From contig CAITUF010000264.1 of NCBI GenBank assembly GCA_903895475.1, positions 1-22,895 of the forward strand: 22,895 bases of DNA, written 5' to 3'. Source of the stretch: an uncultured Opitutia bacterium (lineage in GTDB: Bacteria > Verrucomicrobiota > Verrucomicrobiia > Opitutales > UBA953). Every line of letters begins with the position of its first letter. Position 1 is the first letter of the stretch. Positions 15,983 through 22,895 of this stretch are shown one piece after another. The notes beneath the pieces were generated by a model that ran no database searches, was not told where the DNA came from, and saw only the letters and a list, made by a program, of their open reading frames with translations. A program made the translations under genes and the position numbers.

Positions 15983-17185
15983 ATGCCCCCTCGCTTCACT
16001 TTAATCGTCCTCCTTTTCAGCGCACTCAATGGTTTAGCTGCGACCTTCACGATTCCCGGCCCGATCCAATCCAAGGCCAATCAGGTGGTCGAAGTTACTG
16101 ATGCGTCCCTGGATCGGTCACTCAGCTATGTCATCGCGACGCAGAACTCTGCCGGCGTGAACCTGCTACCCGCGCAGTGGGATAGCAAAAAAGAAAAGCT
16201 CACCTTCATCCTACCCTACCAAGATATCGGCAAAACCTTCACGGGCTTTGCCACCCTCGGCAAACCGAAGACGCCGCTCGAGGTGCAGGCGCTGCGTGGC
16301 AAAGAAACCATTGAGGTATCGGAAGTCGGCGAAACGACCCGCACCATCTTCAAATACCAAGATACCGAAACCCTGCCCGTCGGCGTGAAGGAGCTCTACC
16401 GACGGGGCGGCTTCATCCATCCCATCTTCACGCCTGAGCAAACACTGGTCTCAGATAGCTTTCCTACAGACCACTTGCACCACCACGGTATCTGGACGGC
16501 CTGGTCCCACACGTCCTTCCAAGGCCGCAAGCCCGACTTCTGGAACGTCCACGAAAACAAAGGCCGCGTATCGGCTCTCGGAGTTGACCGTGTTTGGTCT
16601 GGTCCCGTCGAAGGGGGCTTTACCTCCAAGCTCCGTAGCCTCGATACTGGCGTCCAACCCGCCGTGCCCGTGCTCGACGAAACTTGGACGGTGCGCTGCT
16701 ACGCGGGCGGAGCTAACGCCCGGGCCAATGTGTTCGATGTGGAGACGACCCAAAAGAATATCGCCACTGACCCCTTGGAACTGACGAAGCATATCTACGG
16801 CGGCCTCGGCTTCCGTGGCCGTGCAGACTGGGACGCCAAGGCAACGCTACGCTTCCTGACGTCCGAAGGCGCCACGGACCGTAAAAAAGGCGATGGTCAA
16901 CGTGCCCGTTGGTTCTATTTCGGTGGTCCCGCGGACGGTAAGACAGTGGGGGTCGCGATTCTTTGCCACCCCGAAAACCTGAATGCGCCGCAGACGACGC
17001 GCTTCAACCCGACGATGCCGTTCGTGGCCTACACTCCCGCCCACGTCGGGAATACCACCATCGCACCGGGCTCCCTTTTTACTCAAAAGTTCCGCTTCGT
17101 CGTCTTCACCGGCGAGCCCGACACGCTCTTACTGGAATCCTATTGGCAAGGTTTTGCAACCCCGGCGACCGTCACCGTTAAATAG
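15983..17185 (+). CDS. Secreted DUF6807 (PmoA-like) family protein
   Basis: A 400-residue protein with a Sec signal peptide (about 1-20, MPPRFTLIVLLFSALNGLAA). The DUF6807 hallmark block lies at 146-174: HPIFTP, a D-S-F-P-T-D-H step and then LHHHGIWTAW, with four clustered histidines that could bind metal. The family is common in Planctomycetota and Verrucomicrobiota, often near carbohydrate-use genes; its biochemical function is not established to my knowledge. The ATG at 15983 has no Shine-Dalgarno sequence: the nearest AGGAG is 28 nt away, and the bases just before the ATG are pyrimidines. The gene lies 48 nt before the cytochrome-type protein on the same strand, probably in one transcript. 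Confidence 0.85.
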   Translation: MPPRFTLIVLLFSALNGLAATFTIPGPIQSKANQVVEVTDASLDRSLSYVIATQNSAGVNLLPAQWDSKKEKLTFILPYQDIGKTFTGFATLGKPKTPLEVQALRGKETIEVSEVGETTRTIFKYQDTETLPVGVKELYRRGGFIHPIFTPEQTLVSDSFPTDHLHHHGIWTAWSHTSFQGRKPDFWNVHENKGRVSALGVDRVWSGPVEGGFTSKLRSLDTGVQPAVPVLDETWTVRCYAGGANARANVFDVETTQKNIATDPLELTKHIYGGLGFRGRADWDAKATLRFLTSEGATDRKKGDGQRARWFYFGGPADGKTVGVAILCHPENLNAPQTTRFNPTMPFVAYTPAHVGNTTIAPGSLFTQKFRFVVFTGEPDTLLLESYWQGFATPATVTVK

Positions 17186-17233
17186 GGTGATTCACTGATT
17201 GAGTTCACTTAGACACCCGACACACCTTTACCC

Positions 17234-20200
17234 ATGCGTCCTACCCCACTCGCCCTCGCGCTGCTTGGCTTAACGCTTGGCATGCATGCGGCCGACGAAA
17301 CGTTGGTCGACTTTAACCGCGAGGTTCGCCCCATCCTGTCCGACCGTTGCTACGGCTGTCATGGACCCGACGGCGACAAGGGCCGTAAAGCGGGCCTTCG
17401 CTTGGATGAATTTGCGGGTGCCACCAAGAAACTCAAGAGTGGCGAAACCGCCATCGTCCCCGGCGACCTGGCCAAGAGTGCACTGATTGGTCGTATCCGC
17501 TCCACCGATGAAGATGAGATCATGCCGCCGCCCGAGCTGCACCGGCCGCTGACGGCGCCAGAAAAAGATATTCTGACCCGCTGGATCAAACAAGGGGCGA
17601 AGTATGATCGGCACTGGGGCTTCGTCACACCGCAGGCCTACCCACTGCCCAAAGTGGTCGATGCGGCTTGGCCCAAGGATCCGCTCGATCATTTCGTGGC
17701 CGCGAAGGCCGCCTCTGTCGGTTTGAAGCCTTCGGCCCCTGCCGACCGTGTGACGCTCCTTCGCCGGGTCTCCTTGGCCCTGACCGGCCTCCCGCCAACG
17801 ACCGCCGAGGTCGATGCCTTCCTCGCCGACAAATCGCCCAACGCCTACGAGAAGCGCGTCGATGCCCTCCTCGCTTCCCCACGCTTCGGTGAACACCTCG
17901 CCGTCAGCTGGCTCGACCTCTCTCGTTACGCCGACACGTGGGGCTACACCGGGGACAACGGGATGTTCGCTTGGCCCTGGCGAGACTGGGTCCTGCAAGC
18001 GCTCAATGACAATAAGCCTTACGATCAATTCCTAACCGAGCAGCTGGCGGGCGACCTCCTTCCCAATCCGACTCAGGACCAACGCGTCGCTACGGCCTTC
18101 AATCGCCTGCACCGGATGACCTTCGAAGGTGGCTCCATCGCCGAGGAATTCCGCCAAGACGGCATTAACGACCGCGTCAGTACAGCGAGCTACAGCTTCA
18201 TGGGCTTGACGATGGAGTGCGCGCGCTGCCACGACCACAAGTACGACCCCATCTCCCAAAAAGACTTTTTCTCGATGGCCGCCCTGTTCGGCGACCAGAA
18301 TGAGAATGGCTTACTCTCCTACCACGGCGAAGTACCGCCACCGTTTGTGCGCTTATTCAAGTCCGACGCCGACCGCACGAAGGAACAGCAATTAAAGGCT
18401 GCCATCGTCGCCGCCGAAAAAGCCCTCGCGGCCCTCCCGACTCCGTCCGTCACCCAACTCGGAACGACCGCTCCAGCCGCCCCCAGCGTGCACCTGCCGC
18501 TGGATGTGTTCACGAAAACAGGCGCCGACAATGCCATCGCCAACGGTAAGCCCGCGAAGTTTGAACGCCGCAGCGACCCCGACGACCTGCAACTGACCCC
18601 CGGCGTGAAAGGCCAAGGGGTTAAGTTTGATGGCGATGCGGGTTTCATCCTCCCAGACTTCCGCCAACTGGGCCGGTTCGAACCTTTCACTTTCTCCGCG
18701 TTCATCCGCTTCGGTGAAAAGAACGCCCGCGCCACCGTCCTGCATTCCACTGGCTTCTACACCGGCGACGGCGATGCAACTGGCGTGGAACTGCTGGTCA
18801 CCGAGGGGAAACTCCGCTGGAGTATGATTCACCTCTGGCCCAATAGCGCGGTCTCTATCATCACGACCAAAGAGCTCCCGCTCAACGCATGGCACCGCCT
18901 CACGGCGACCTATGACGGCTCTTCTCAGGCCTCCGGCCTCCACCTCTACTTAGATGGTCGCGAGATCGCCACGACGGTGGTGCGGGATACGCTTCACGCC
19001 AAGTCGCGCAACAACGCCCTCGAAATCGGCTCACGCACGCGTGATGCCGGCTTCCGTAACGGCTCCCTCGATGAGGTGCAGCTCTGGAACCAAGCGCTGA
19101 CCGCCGTTGAGGTGGCGAGCCTCCACGGGATCGACCCGTCGACGCTACCCAAAGCCCTGCAACAGACACACGCGCGCGAACGCACGGACACGGCTTACCA
19201 AGAAGCCTGGAAGAAACTTCAGCAGGCGCGCCGCGATCTCGCCGCTCATCAGGAATCCGCGCCCGCGTTCTTTGCGATGGAGCATTCGCCTTTGGCGCCT
19301 AAGGCCTACGTGCTCACCCGCGGTGAATACGACAAGCCCGACCTCACCAAGCCGTGCGAGCCAGGCGTACCCACCCAAGTCTTCCCTTGGGACGAAAAAC
19401 AGCCGCGCAATCGACTCGGACTCGCCCGCTGGCTGACTGCCCCGAAAAATCCACGGACCGCCCGCGTGGCCGTCAATCGACTGTGGGCGCATGTCTTTGG
19501 CAACGGCCTCTTCGCTTCGAGCGAGAACCTCGGCCTGCAAGGCGACCAAGCGACGCACCCGGAATTACTCGATACCCTCGCCGTCGACTACATCCGTGGC
19601 GGCTGGAACACGAAGGCCATGCTCCGGCGACTGGTGCTGAGCGCAACGTTCCAACAGTCGTCGACGCCCACGGCCGCGGCCCGTGAAAAAGACCCCGCCA
19701 ACCTCTGGCTCGCTCGCGGCCCGGTCCTCCGCCTGACCGCCGAGATGGTCCGCGACCAAGCCCTCTTGGCCTCCGGCAAACTCGTGGAAAAAGTCGGCGG
19801 CGCGAGCGTGCAGGAAAACGCCTATCGCCGTAGCGTCTACACCTTCCGTAAACGCACCTCACCGCCGGACAACATGCTGATCTTCGATGCCGGCTCCCGC
19901 GAGGTCTGCCAACCCAAGCGGCTAAACACCAATACGCCGCTGCAAGCGCTGGTGCTGCTGAATAATCCCGGCTTCGTGGAGTCGGCCCAGCAAATCGCCT
20001 TACGCATTAGTAAAGAAGCGACGGATCCAAAGGAGCAGATTACCTTGGCCTTCCGCCATGTCTGCACCCGCTCCCCTCGCCCGACTGAGCTCAACGCATT
20101 AGTGGAACTCTACACCCAACAGAAAGTTCAGCTGGCGCAACTCGCGCCCGTCGCGCCCGTCGTGCCCGTGGCGGCCGAACCAAAGCCCGACCCGAAGGCT

Positions 20201-20335
20201 AAGGCCGAGCCCAAGGGCAAGCGTGCCACCGCCCCGGCCAAAGCCGCGGCCATCTCAGCTGACCCGGCCTTGGCCGCGCTCACGCTCGTCTGTTCCACCA
20301 TCTTGGCGAGCGATGCCGCCGTGACTTCCCGCTAA
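17234..20335 (+). CDS. Exported multi-domain PSCyt1/DUF1549/LamG/DUF1553 protein
   Basis: A 1033-residue 'planctomycete cytochrome' protein. The order is: signal peptide (1-20); PSCyt1 heme-c domain with CYGCH at 39-43 and a possible axial Met in IMPPP (97); DUF1549 (about 148-355), which includes a second CxxCH, CARCH, at 329-333; a LamG/concanavalin-like beta-sandwich (about 415-635) ending in GSLDEVQLWNQAL; and DUF1553 (about 725-960). Just before the final helix is a Pro/Ala/Lys-rich stretch (about 966-1010) that looks inserted. The family is exported, and a role in heterotrophic breakdown of complex glycans has been proposed but not proven. The LamG part could bind a glycan. It is followed 4 nt later by its usual partner, a DUF1501 protein. 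Confidence 0.92.
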   Translation: MRPTPLALALLGLTLGMHAADETLVDFNREVRPILSDRCYGCHGPDGDKGRKAGLRLDEFAGATKKLKSGETAIVPGDLAKSALIGRIRSTDEDEIMPPPELHRPLTAPEKDILTRWIKQGAKYDRHWGFVTPQAYPLPKVVDAAWPKDPLDHFVAAKAASVGLKPSAPADRVTLLRRVSLALTGLPPTTAEVDAFLADKSPNAYEKRVDALLASPRFGEHLAVSWLDLSRYADTWGYTGDNGMFAWPWRDWVLQALNDNKPYDQFLTEQLAGDLLPNPTQDQRVATAFNRLHRMTFEGGSIAEEFRQDGINDRVSTASYSFMGLTMECARCHDHKYDPISQKDFFSMAALFGDQNENGLLSYHGEVPPPFVRLFKSDADRTKEQQLKAAIVAAEKALAALPTPSVTQLGTTAPAAPSVHLPLDVFTKTGADNAIANGKPAKFERRSDPDDLQLTPGVKGQGVKFDGDAGFILPDFRQLGRFEPFTFSAFIRFGEKNARATVLHSTGFYTGDGDATGVELLVTEGKLRWSMIHLWPNSAVSIITTKELPLNAWHRLTATYDGSSQASGLHLYLDGREIATTVVRDTLHAKSRNNALEIGSRTRDAGFRNGSLDEVQLWNQALTAVEVASLHGIDPSTLPKALQQTHARERTDTAYQEAWKKLQQARRDLAAHQESAPAFFAMEHSPLAPKAYVLTRGEYDKPDLTKPCEPGVPTQVFPWDEKQPRNRLGLARWLTAPKNPRTARVAVNRLWAHVFGNGLFASSENLGLQGDQATHPELLDTLAVDYIRGGWNTKAMLRRLVLSATFQQSSTPTAAAREKDPANLWLARGPVLRLTAEMVRDQALLASGKLVEKVGGASVQENAYRRSVYTFRKRTSPPDNMLIFDAGSREVCQPKRLNTNTPLQALVLLNNPGFVESAQQIALRISKEATDPKEQITLAFRHVCTRSPRPTELNALVELYTQQKVQLAQLAPVAPVVPVAAEPKPDPKAKAEPKGKRATAPAKAAAISADPALAALTLVCSTILASDAAVTSR
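20143..20169 (+). repeat. Three 9-bp tandem repeats in the DUF1553 protein gene
   Basis: Two exact copies of CGCGCCCGT and one with a single change (CGTGCCCGT) lie head to tail. They encode part of an Ala-Pro-Val/Val-Pro-Val run at the start of a low-complexity linker. The in-frame 9-bp unit suggests growth by replication slippage. Confidence 0.8.
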
Positions 20336-20339
20336 TCCC

Positions 20340-21776
20340 ATGAGCCACCCCCTCCCTAGTTACGACGGCCTCATGCAGCACACGCGGCGCCACTTCCTCG
20401 GCGCATCCGCGCTCGGCCTCGGTGCCCTCGCGATGCGTGGCATCGTGGGAGACGCCCACGCGGCGCCACTCCCCAAGGGCACACACATTCCAGCCAAGGC
20501 CAAGCGGGTGATCTACCTCTTCCAGGCTGGCGGCCCTTCGCAGTTTGAAACCCTCGACCCCAAGCCACTGCTGCGCGAACGCCATATGCAGCCGCTCCCC
20601 GATTCGGTCCGCCAAGGTCAACGGCTCACGGGCATGAGTGGCTACCAGGCGACGCTCCCGCTCGCTGGCTCATTCACCAACTTCAAGAAGTACGGGAAGT
20701 CAGGCATCGAATATAGCGACCTCCTCAGTCACACCGGCGAAATGGCGGACGACCTCTGTGTCATCCGCTCGATGCACACGGAGGCAATCAACCACGACCC
20801 AGCCATCACGTTCTTCTGCTCGGGCAATCAAGTCGCGGGTCGACCTTCCATGGGGGCTTGGGCTTCGTACGGTCTCGGCAGCATGAATGAAAACCTACCG
20901 GCTTTCATCGTCATGGTCTCGCAGGATGCGAGCAAGGACCAGCCGCTCTACTCCCGCCTCTGGGGCGCGGGCTTCCTACCCTCGGAACACCAAGGCGTCC
21001 AGTTCAAGGCCGGCAAGGAACCCGTACTTTATTTGACGAACCCTGAAGGCGTTTCTCCGCACGCCCGACGCGGCATGCTCGACACTCTCGGTAAGTTAAA
21101 CGCCGATCAACGTGCCACCGAGCTCGACCCCGAAGTCGATGCCCGTCTGGCCCAAGCTGAAATGGCGTACCGCATGCAAACGAGCGTGCCCGAAGTCGCC
21201 GACTTCTCGAAAGAATCGGCGGCGACCCTCGCCATGTACGGTGACAGCGTGAAGACCCCTGGGTCTTTCGCCGCCAACTGCCTGCAGGCGCGCCGACTGA
21301 TTGAAAAAGGCGTCCGCTTCGTTCAACTCTTTCACCAAGGCTGGGACCAGCATGGCGGCCTGCCTGGCGGCATCTCGCGCCAGTGTAAGCAGACCGACCA
21401 AGCCTCCGCGGCTCTTATCAAGGACCTAAAGCAACGCGGCCTCCTCGAGGACACGCTCGTCATCTCCGGCGGAGAGTTTGGCCGCACCGCCTACAGCCAA
21501 GGTAAGATTACTAAGGACAACTACGGCCGTGACCACCACCCGCGCTGCTTCAGCCTTTGGATGGCCGGCGGCGGTGTTAAAGGCGGGCAAGCCTACGGCC
21601 AGACCGATGAATTCGGCTACAACATCGTGAAGGACCAGGTCCACGTCCACGACTTGCACGCCACCATGCAGCACCTGCTCGGCGTTGATCACGAACGTCA
21701 GACCTTCAAGTTCCAAGGGCGTTACTACCGTTTGACGGACGTCGCCGGTCACGTGGTTAAAGCCGTGATTGCCTAG
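20340..21776 (+). CDS. Tat-exported DUF1501 protein
   Basis: DUF1501 proteins have an alkaline phosphatase/sulfatase-like fold and are almost always encoded next to DUF1553 cytochromes, as here. The 478-residue product has a twin-arginine signal: R16-R17 in TRRHFLGASALGLGALAM, ending near AHA. Family marks are QAGGPSQFETLDPKP (about 62-76), WDQHGG, VISGGEFGRT, GRDHHP and WMAGGGVKGG. Whether it is catalytically active is unknown, and no classical sulfatase CxPxR motif is present. The start at 20340 is 4 nt after the upstream stop; an internal ATG at 20373 (MQHTRRHFLG) would also keep the Tat signal and cannot be excluded. Tat export fits a folded or cofactor-bearing protein working with the secreted cytochrome. 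Confidence 0.92.
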   Translation: MSHPLPSYDGLMQHTRRHFLGASALGLGALAMRGIVGDAHAAPLPKGTHIPAKAKRVIYLFQAGGPSQFETLDPKPLLRERHMQPLPDSVRQGQRLTGMSGYQATLPLAGSFTNFKKYGKSGIEYSDLLSHTGEMADDLCVIRSMHTEAINHDPAITFFCSGNQVAGRPSMGAWASYGLGSMNENLPAFIVMVSQDASKDQPLYSRLWGAGFLPSEHQGVQFKAGKEPVLYLTNPEGVSPHARRGMLDTLGKLNADQRATELDPEVDARLAQAEMAYRMQTSVPEVADFSKESAATLAMYGDSVKTPGSFAANCLQARRLIEKGVRFVQLFHQGWDQHGGLPGGISRQCKQTDQASAALIKDLKQRGLLEDTLVISGGEFGRTAYSQGKITKDNYGRDHHPRCFSLWMAGGGVKGGQAYGQTDEFGYNIVKDQVHVHDLHATMQHLLGVDHERQTFKFQGRYYRLTDVAGHVVKAVIA

Positions 21777-21804
21777 CGGGGCGCTCCCACCCTAACTCGG
21801 CGCA

Positions 21805-22895
21805 ATGTCCACCGCGCCCCAGGCCTCCGCCGTTCAGCACGGTTCGTTCCGCCTGTACCTCGGCGCGATTGTGCTCGGCACACTCGGTATCCAGATCCAA
21901 GGCGTGGCCGTGGCTTGGCAGGTCTTCCAGTTGACTGAGTCCGACACGGCCAACGCCGCCTTAGCCCTAGGCGCCATTGGCCTCGCGGAGGTCATCCCCT
22001 TTGTCGGTGCGGTTCTTTTTGCCGGCCATGTCGCCGACACGCAGAACCGTCGACGCATCGCATTCTGGGCCATTGCTGCCATGACGTTATTAGGATTGGG
22101 GCTATTTGCCCAGAGCCTCCTCCAATTAGAAATCTGGGTGCAGCTGACCTGCCTGTACGCGCTGGTCATGCTGGGCGGCCTAGCCCGTAGTTTCCTTACC
22201 ACCGCTCGTCAGGCGATGATCGCCGAACTCCTCCCACGGGAACTCATCCCGAGCGGCGTCCGCTGGCGCAATACGCTCTTCGAACTCGCCTGTGTCATCG
22301 GCCCCGGCCTCGCGGGGCTACTGCTCTGGCTGGGCGGCGAACCCCTATCTTATGGAATCATGCTGGGCTGCTTCGTCGGTTCGTTGGTGGCCACCAGCCT
22401 GCTGAAGCCGACGCAGCTCCTGCAGTCACGGACCCCTGAGCCGATTTTGCAAAGCCTCTCGGCGGGGATTCGTTTCATGTGCAACCACCGCATCATGCTC
22501 GGCGCATTCACGATGGACCTCTTCGCCGTGCTCCTAGGTGGGGCCGTCGCCCTGCTGCCGATCTTTGCGCAGATGCTTGGGGTCAACGAATTAGGTTTCG
22601 GCCTCCTCCGCGCCGCGACCTCGATGGGCGCCGTGGTCATGTCGATTTACCTGATTATCCGCCCGCCCCTCGAGCGGGCTGGCCCCGCCCTCTACGCGTC
22701 CTTTGCGGTCTTCGGAATCTGCATCATCGGCTTCGGACTTTCCATCCCGCTCGCCAGTGAACTCGGATTCGGCCTCCAAGCCGCCTTCGTTCTATCATTC
22801 TTATTCCTGCTAATCTCGGGCGCGGCGGACGCCGTGAATGTCATCATCCGCCAAACCATCCTGCAAACGACCGTCCCGCCTGAAATGATGGGCCG
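21805..22895 (+). CDS. MFS transporter, N-terminal part (cut by window edge)
   Basis: The frame opens at the ATG at 21805 (MSTAPQASAVQHGSF) and stays open to the window end, giving about 363 residues. It is a polytopic membrane protein with roughly ten hydrophobic helices visible. The loop between helices 2 and 3 carries a degenerate MFS motif A (GHVADTQNRRR), and the region ARSFLTTARQAMIAELLP matches the MFS_3 (enterobactin-exporter-like) subgroup. Substrate and direction of transport cannot be read from the sequence. It follows the DUF1501 gene by 28 nt on the same strand, so it may belong to the same transcript and could handle a product of the exported system. It lacks a Shine-Dalgarno sequence. 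Confidence 0.88.
   Translation, partial: MSTAPQASAVQHGSFRLYLGAIVLGTLGIQIQGVAVAWQVFQLTESDTANAALALGAIGLAEVIPFVGAVLFAGHVADTQNRRRIAFWAIAAMTLLGLGLFAQSLLQLEIWVQLTCLYALVMLGGLARSFLTTARQAMIAELLPRELIPSGVRWRNTLFELACVIGPGLAGLLLWLGGEPLSYGIMLGCFVGSLVATSLLKPTQLLQSRTPEPILQSLSAGIRFMCNHRIMLGAFTMDLFAVLLGGAVALLPIFAQMLGVNELGFGLLRAATSMGAVVMSIYLIIRPPLERAGPALYASFAVFGICIIGFGLSIPLASELGFGLQAAFVLSFLFLLISGAADAVNVIIRQTILQTTVPPEMMG

Noticed and set aside
17270..18028. 252-codon minus-strand frame opposite the DUF1553 protein gene
   Set aside because: Long antisense frames are expected in GC-rich DNA; the plus strand has an unambiguous family match across the same bases and the antisense product has no recognisable domain.

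Overview
The window reads as chromosomal DNA of a GC-rich, free-living, rod-forming bacterium with a peptidoglycan wall. The best lineage guess is Verrucomicrobiota, perhaps an Opitutae-like member. The guess rests on a PSCyt1/DUF1549/DUF1553 'planctomycete-type cytochrome' protein, a Tat-exported DUF1501 protein and a DUF6807 protein, which are families typical of the Planctomycetota-Verrucomicrobiota group, beside a complete mreBCD-mrdA shape operon. This is inference from gene content; no rRNA gene is present. Most start codons have no good Shine-Dalgarno sequence.

Layout. (1) 1-3128, minus strand, read in the order trpB, yicC, HU/IHF-like gene, hisS (hisS is cut by the left edge). trpB and yicC are 2 nt apart, and no trpA is visible. 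(2) 3228-8895, plus strand: uppP with an added N-terminal signal-like segment, then mreB, mreC, mreD and mrdA (PBP2), the last three joined by ATGA overlaps. (3) 8899-9456, minus: a YkuD-fold L,D-transpeptidase, convergent with mrdA and divergent from asd. (4) 9450-11036, plus: asd and a short SpoU-type RNA methyltransferase. (5) 11093-11330: two nearly identical tRNA-Lys genes (anticodons TTT and CTT) with a clear terminator between them. (6) 11309-11659, minus: a small protein with two CxxC...CxxC repeats whose last codons run into the second tRNA. (7) 15809-11741, minus: glmM, a stand-alone left-handed beta-helix acetyltransferase-like gene, and glmS, spaced by 6 nt and 1 nt. (8) 15983-22895, plus: a secreted DUF6807 protein, a 1033-residue multi-domain cytochrome-type protein with a LamG insert, a Tat-exported DUF1501 protein, and an MFS transporter cut by the right edge.

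How the genes fit together. Bases 3.2-15.8 kb form a dense envelope-building block: lipid carrier recycling (UppP), elongasome scaffold and transpeptidase (MreBCD, PBP2), an L,D-transpeptidase, the branch enzyme toward diaminopimelate (Asd), and the hexosamine arm toward UDP-GlcNAc (GlmS, GlmM and an acetyltransferase-like protein). The right-hand block looks like an exported catabolic or surface system of unknown substrate. No mobile element, CRISPR array, phage gene or integrase was seen, and no gene-free stretch exceeds 300 bases. The most interesting candidates are the glm cluster, which carries a GlmU-type acetyltransferase half without the uridylyltransferase half, and the double zinc-ribbon protein overlapping the tRNA.
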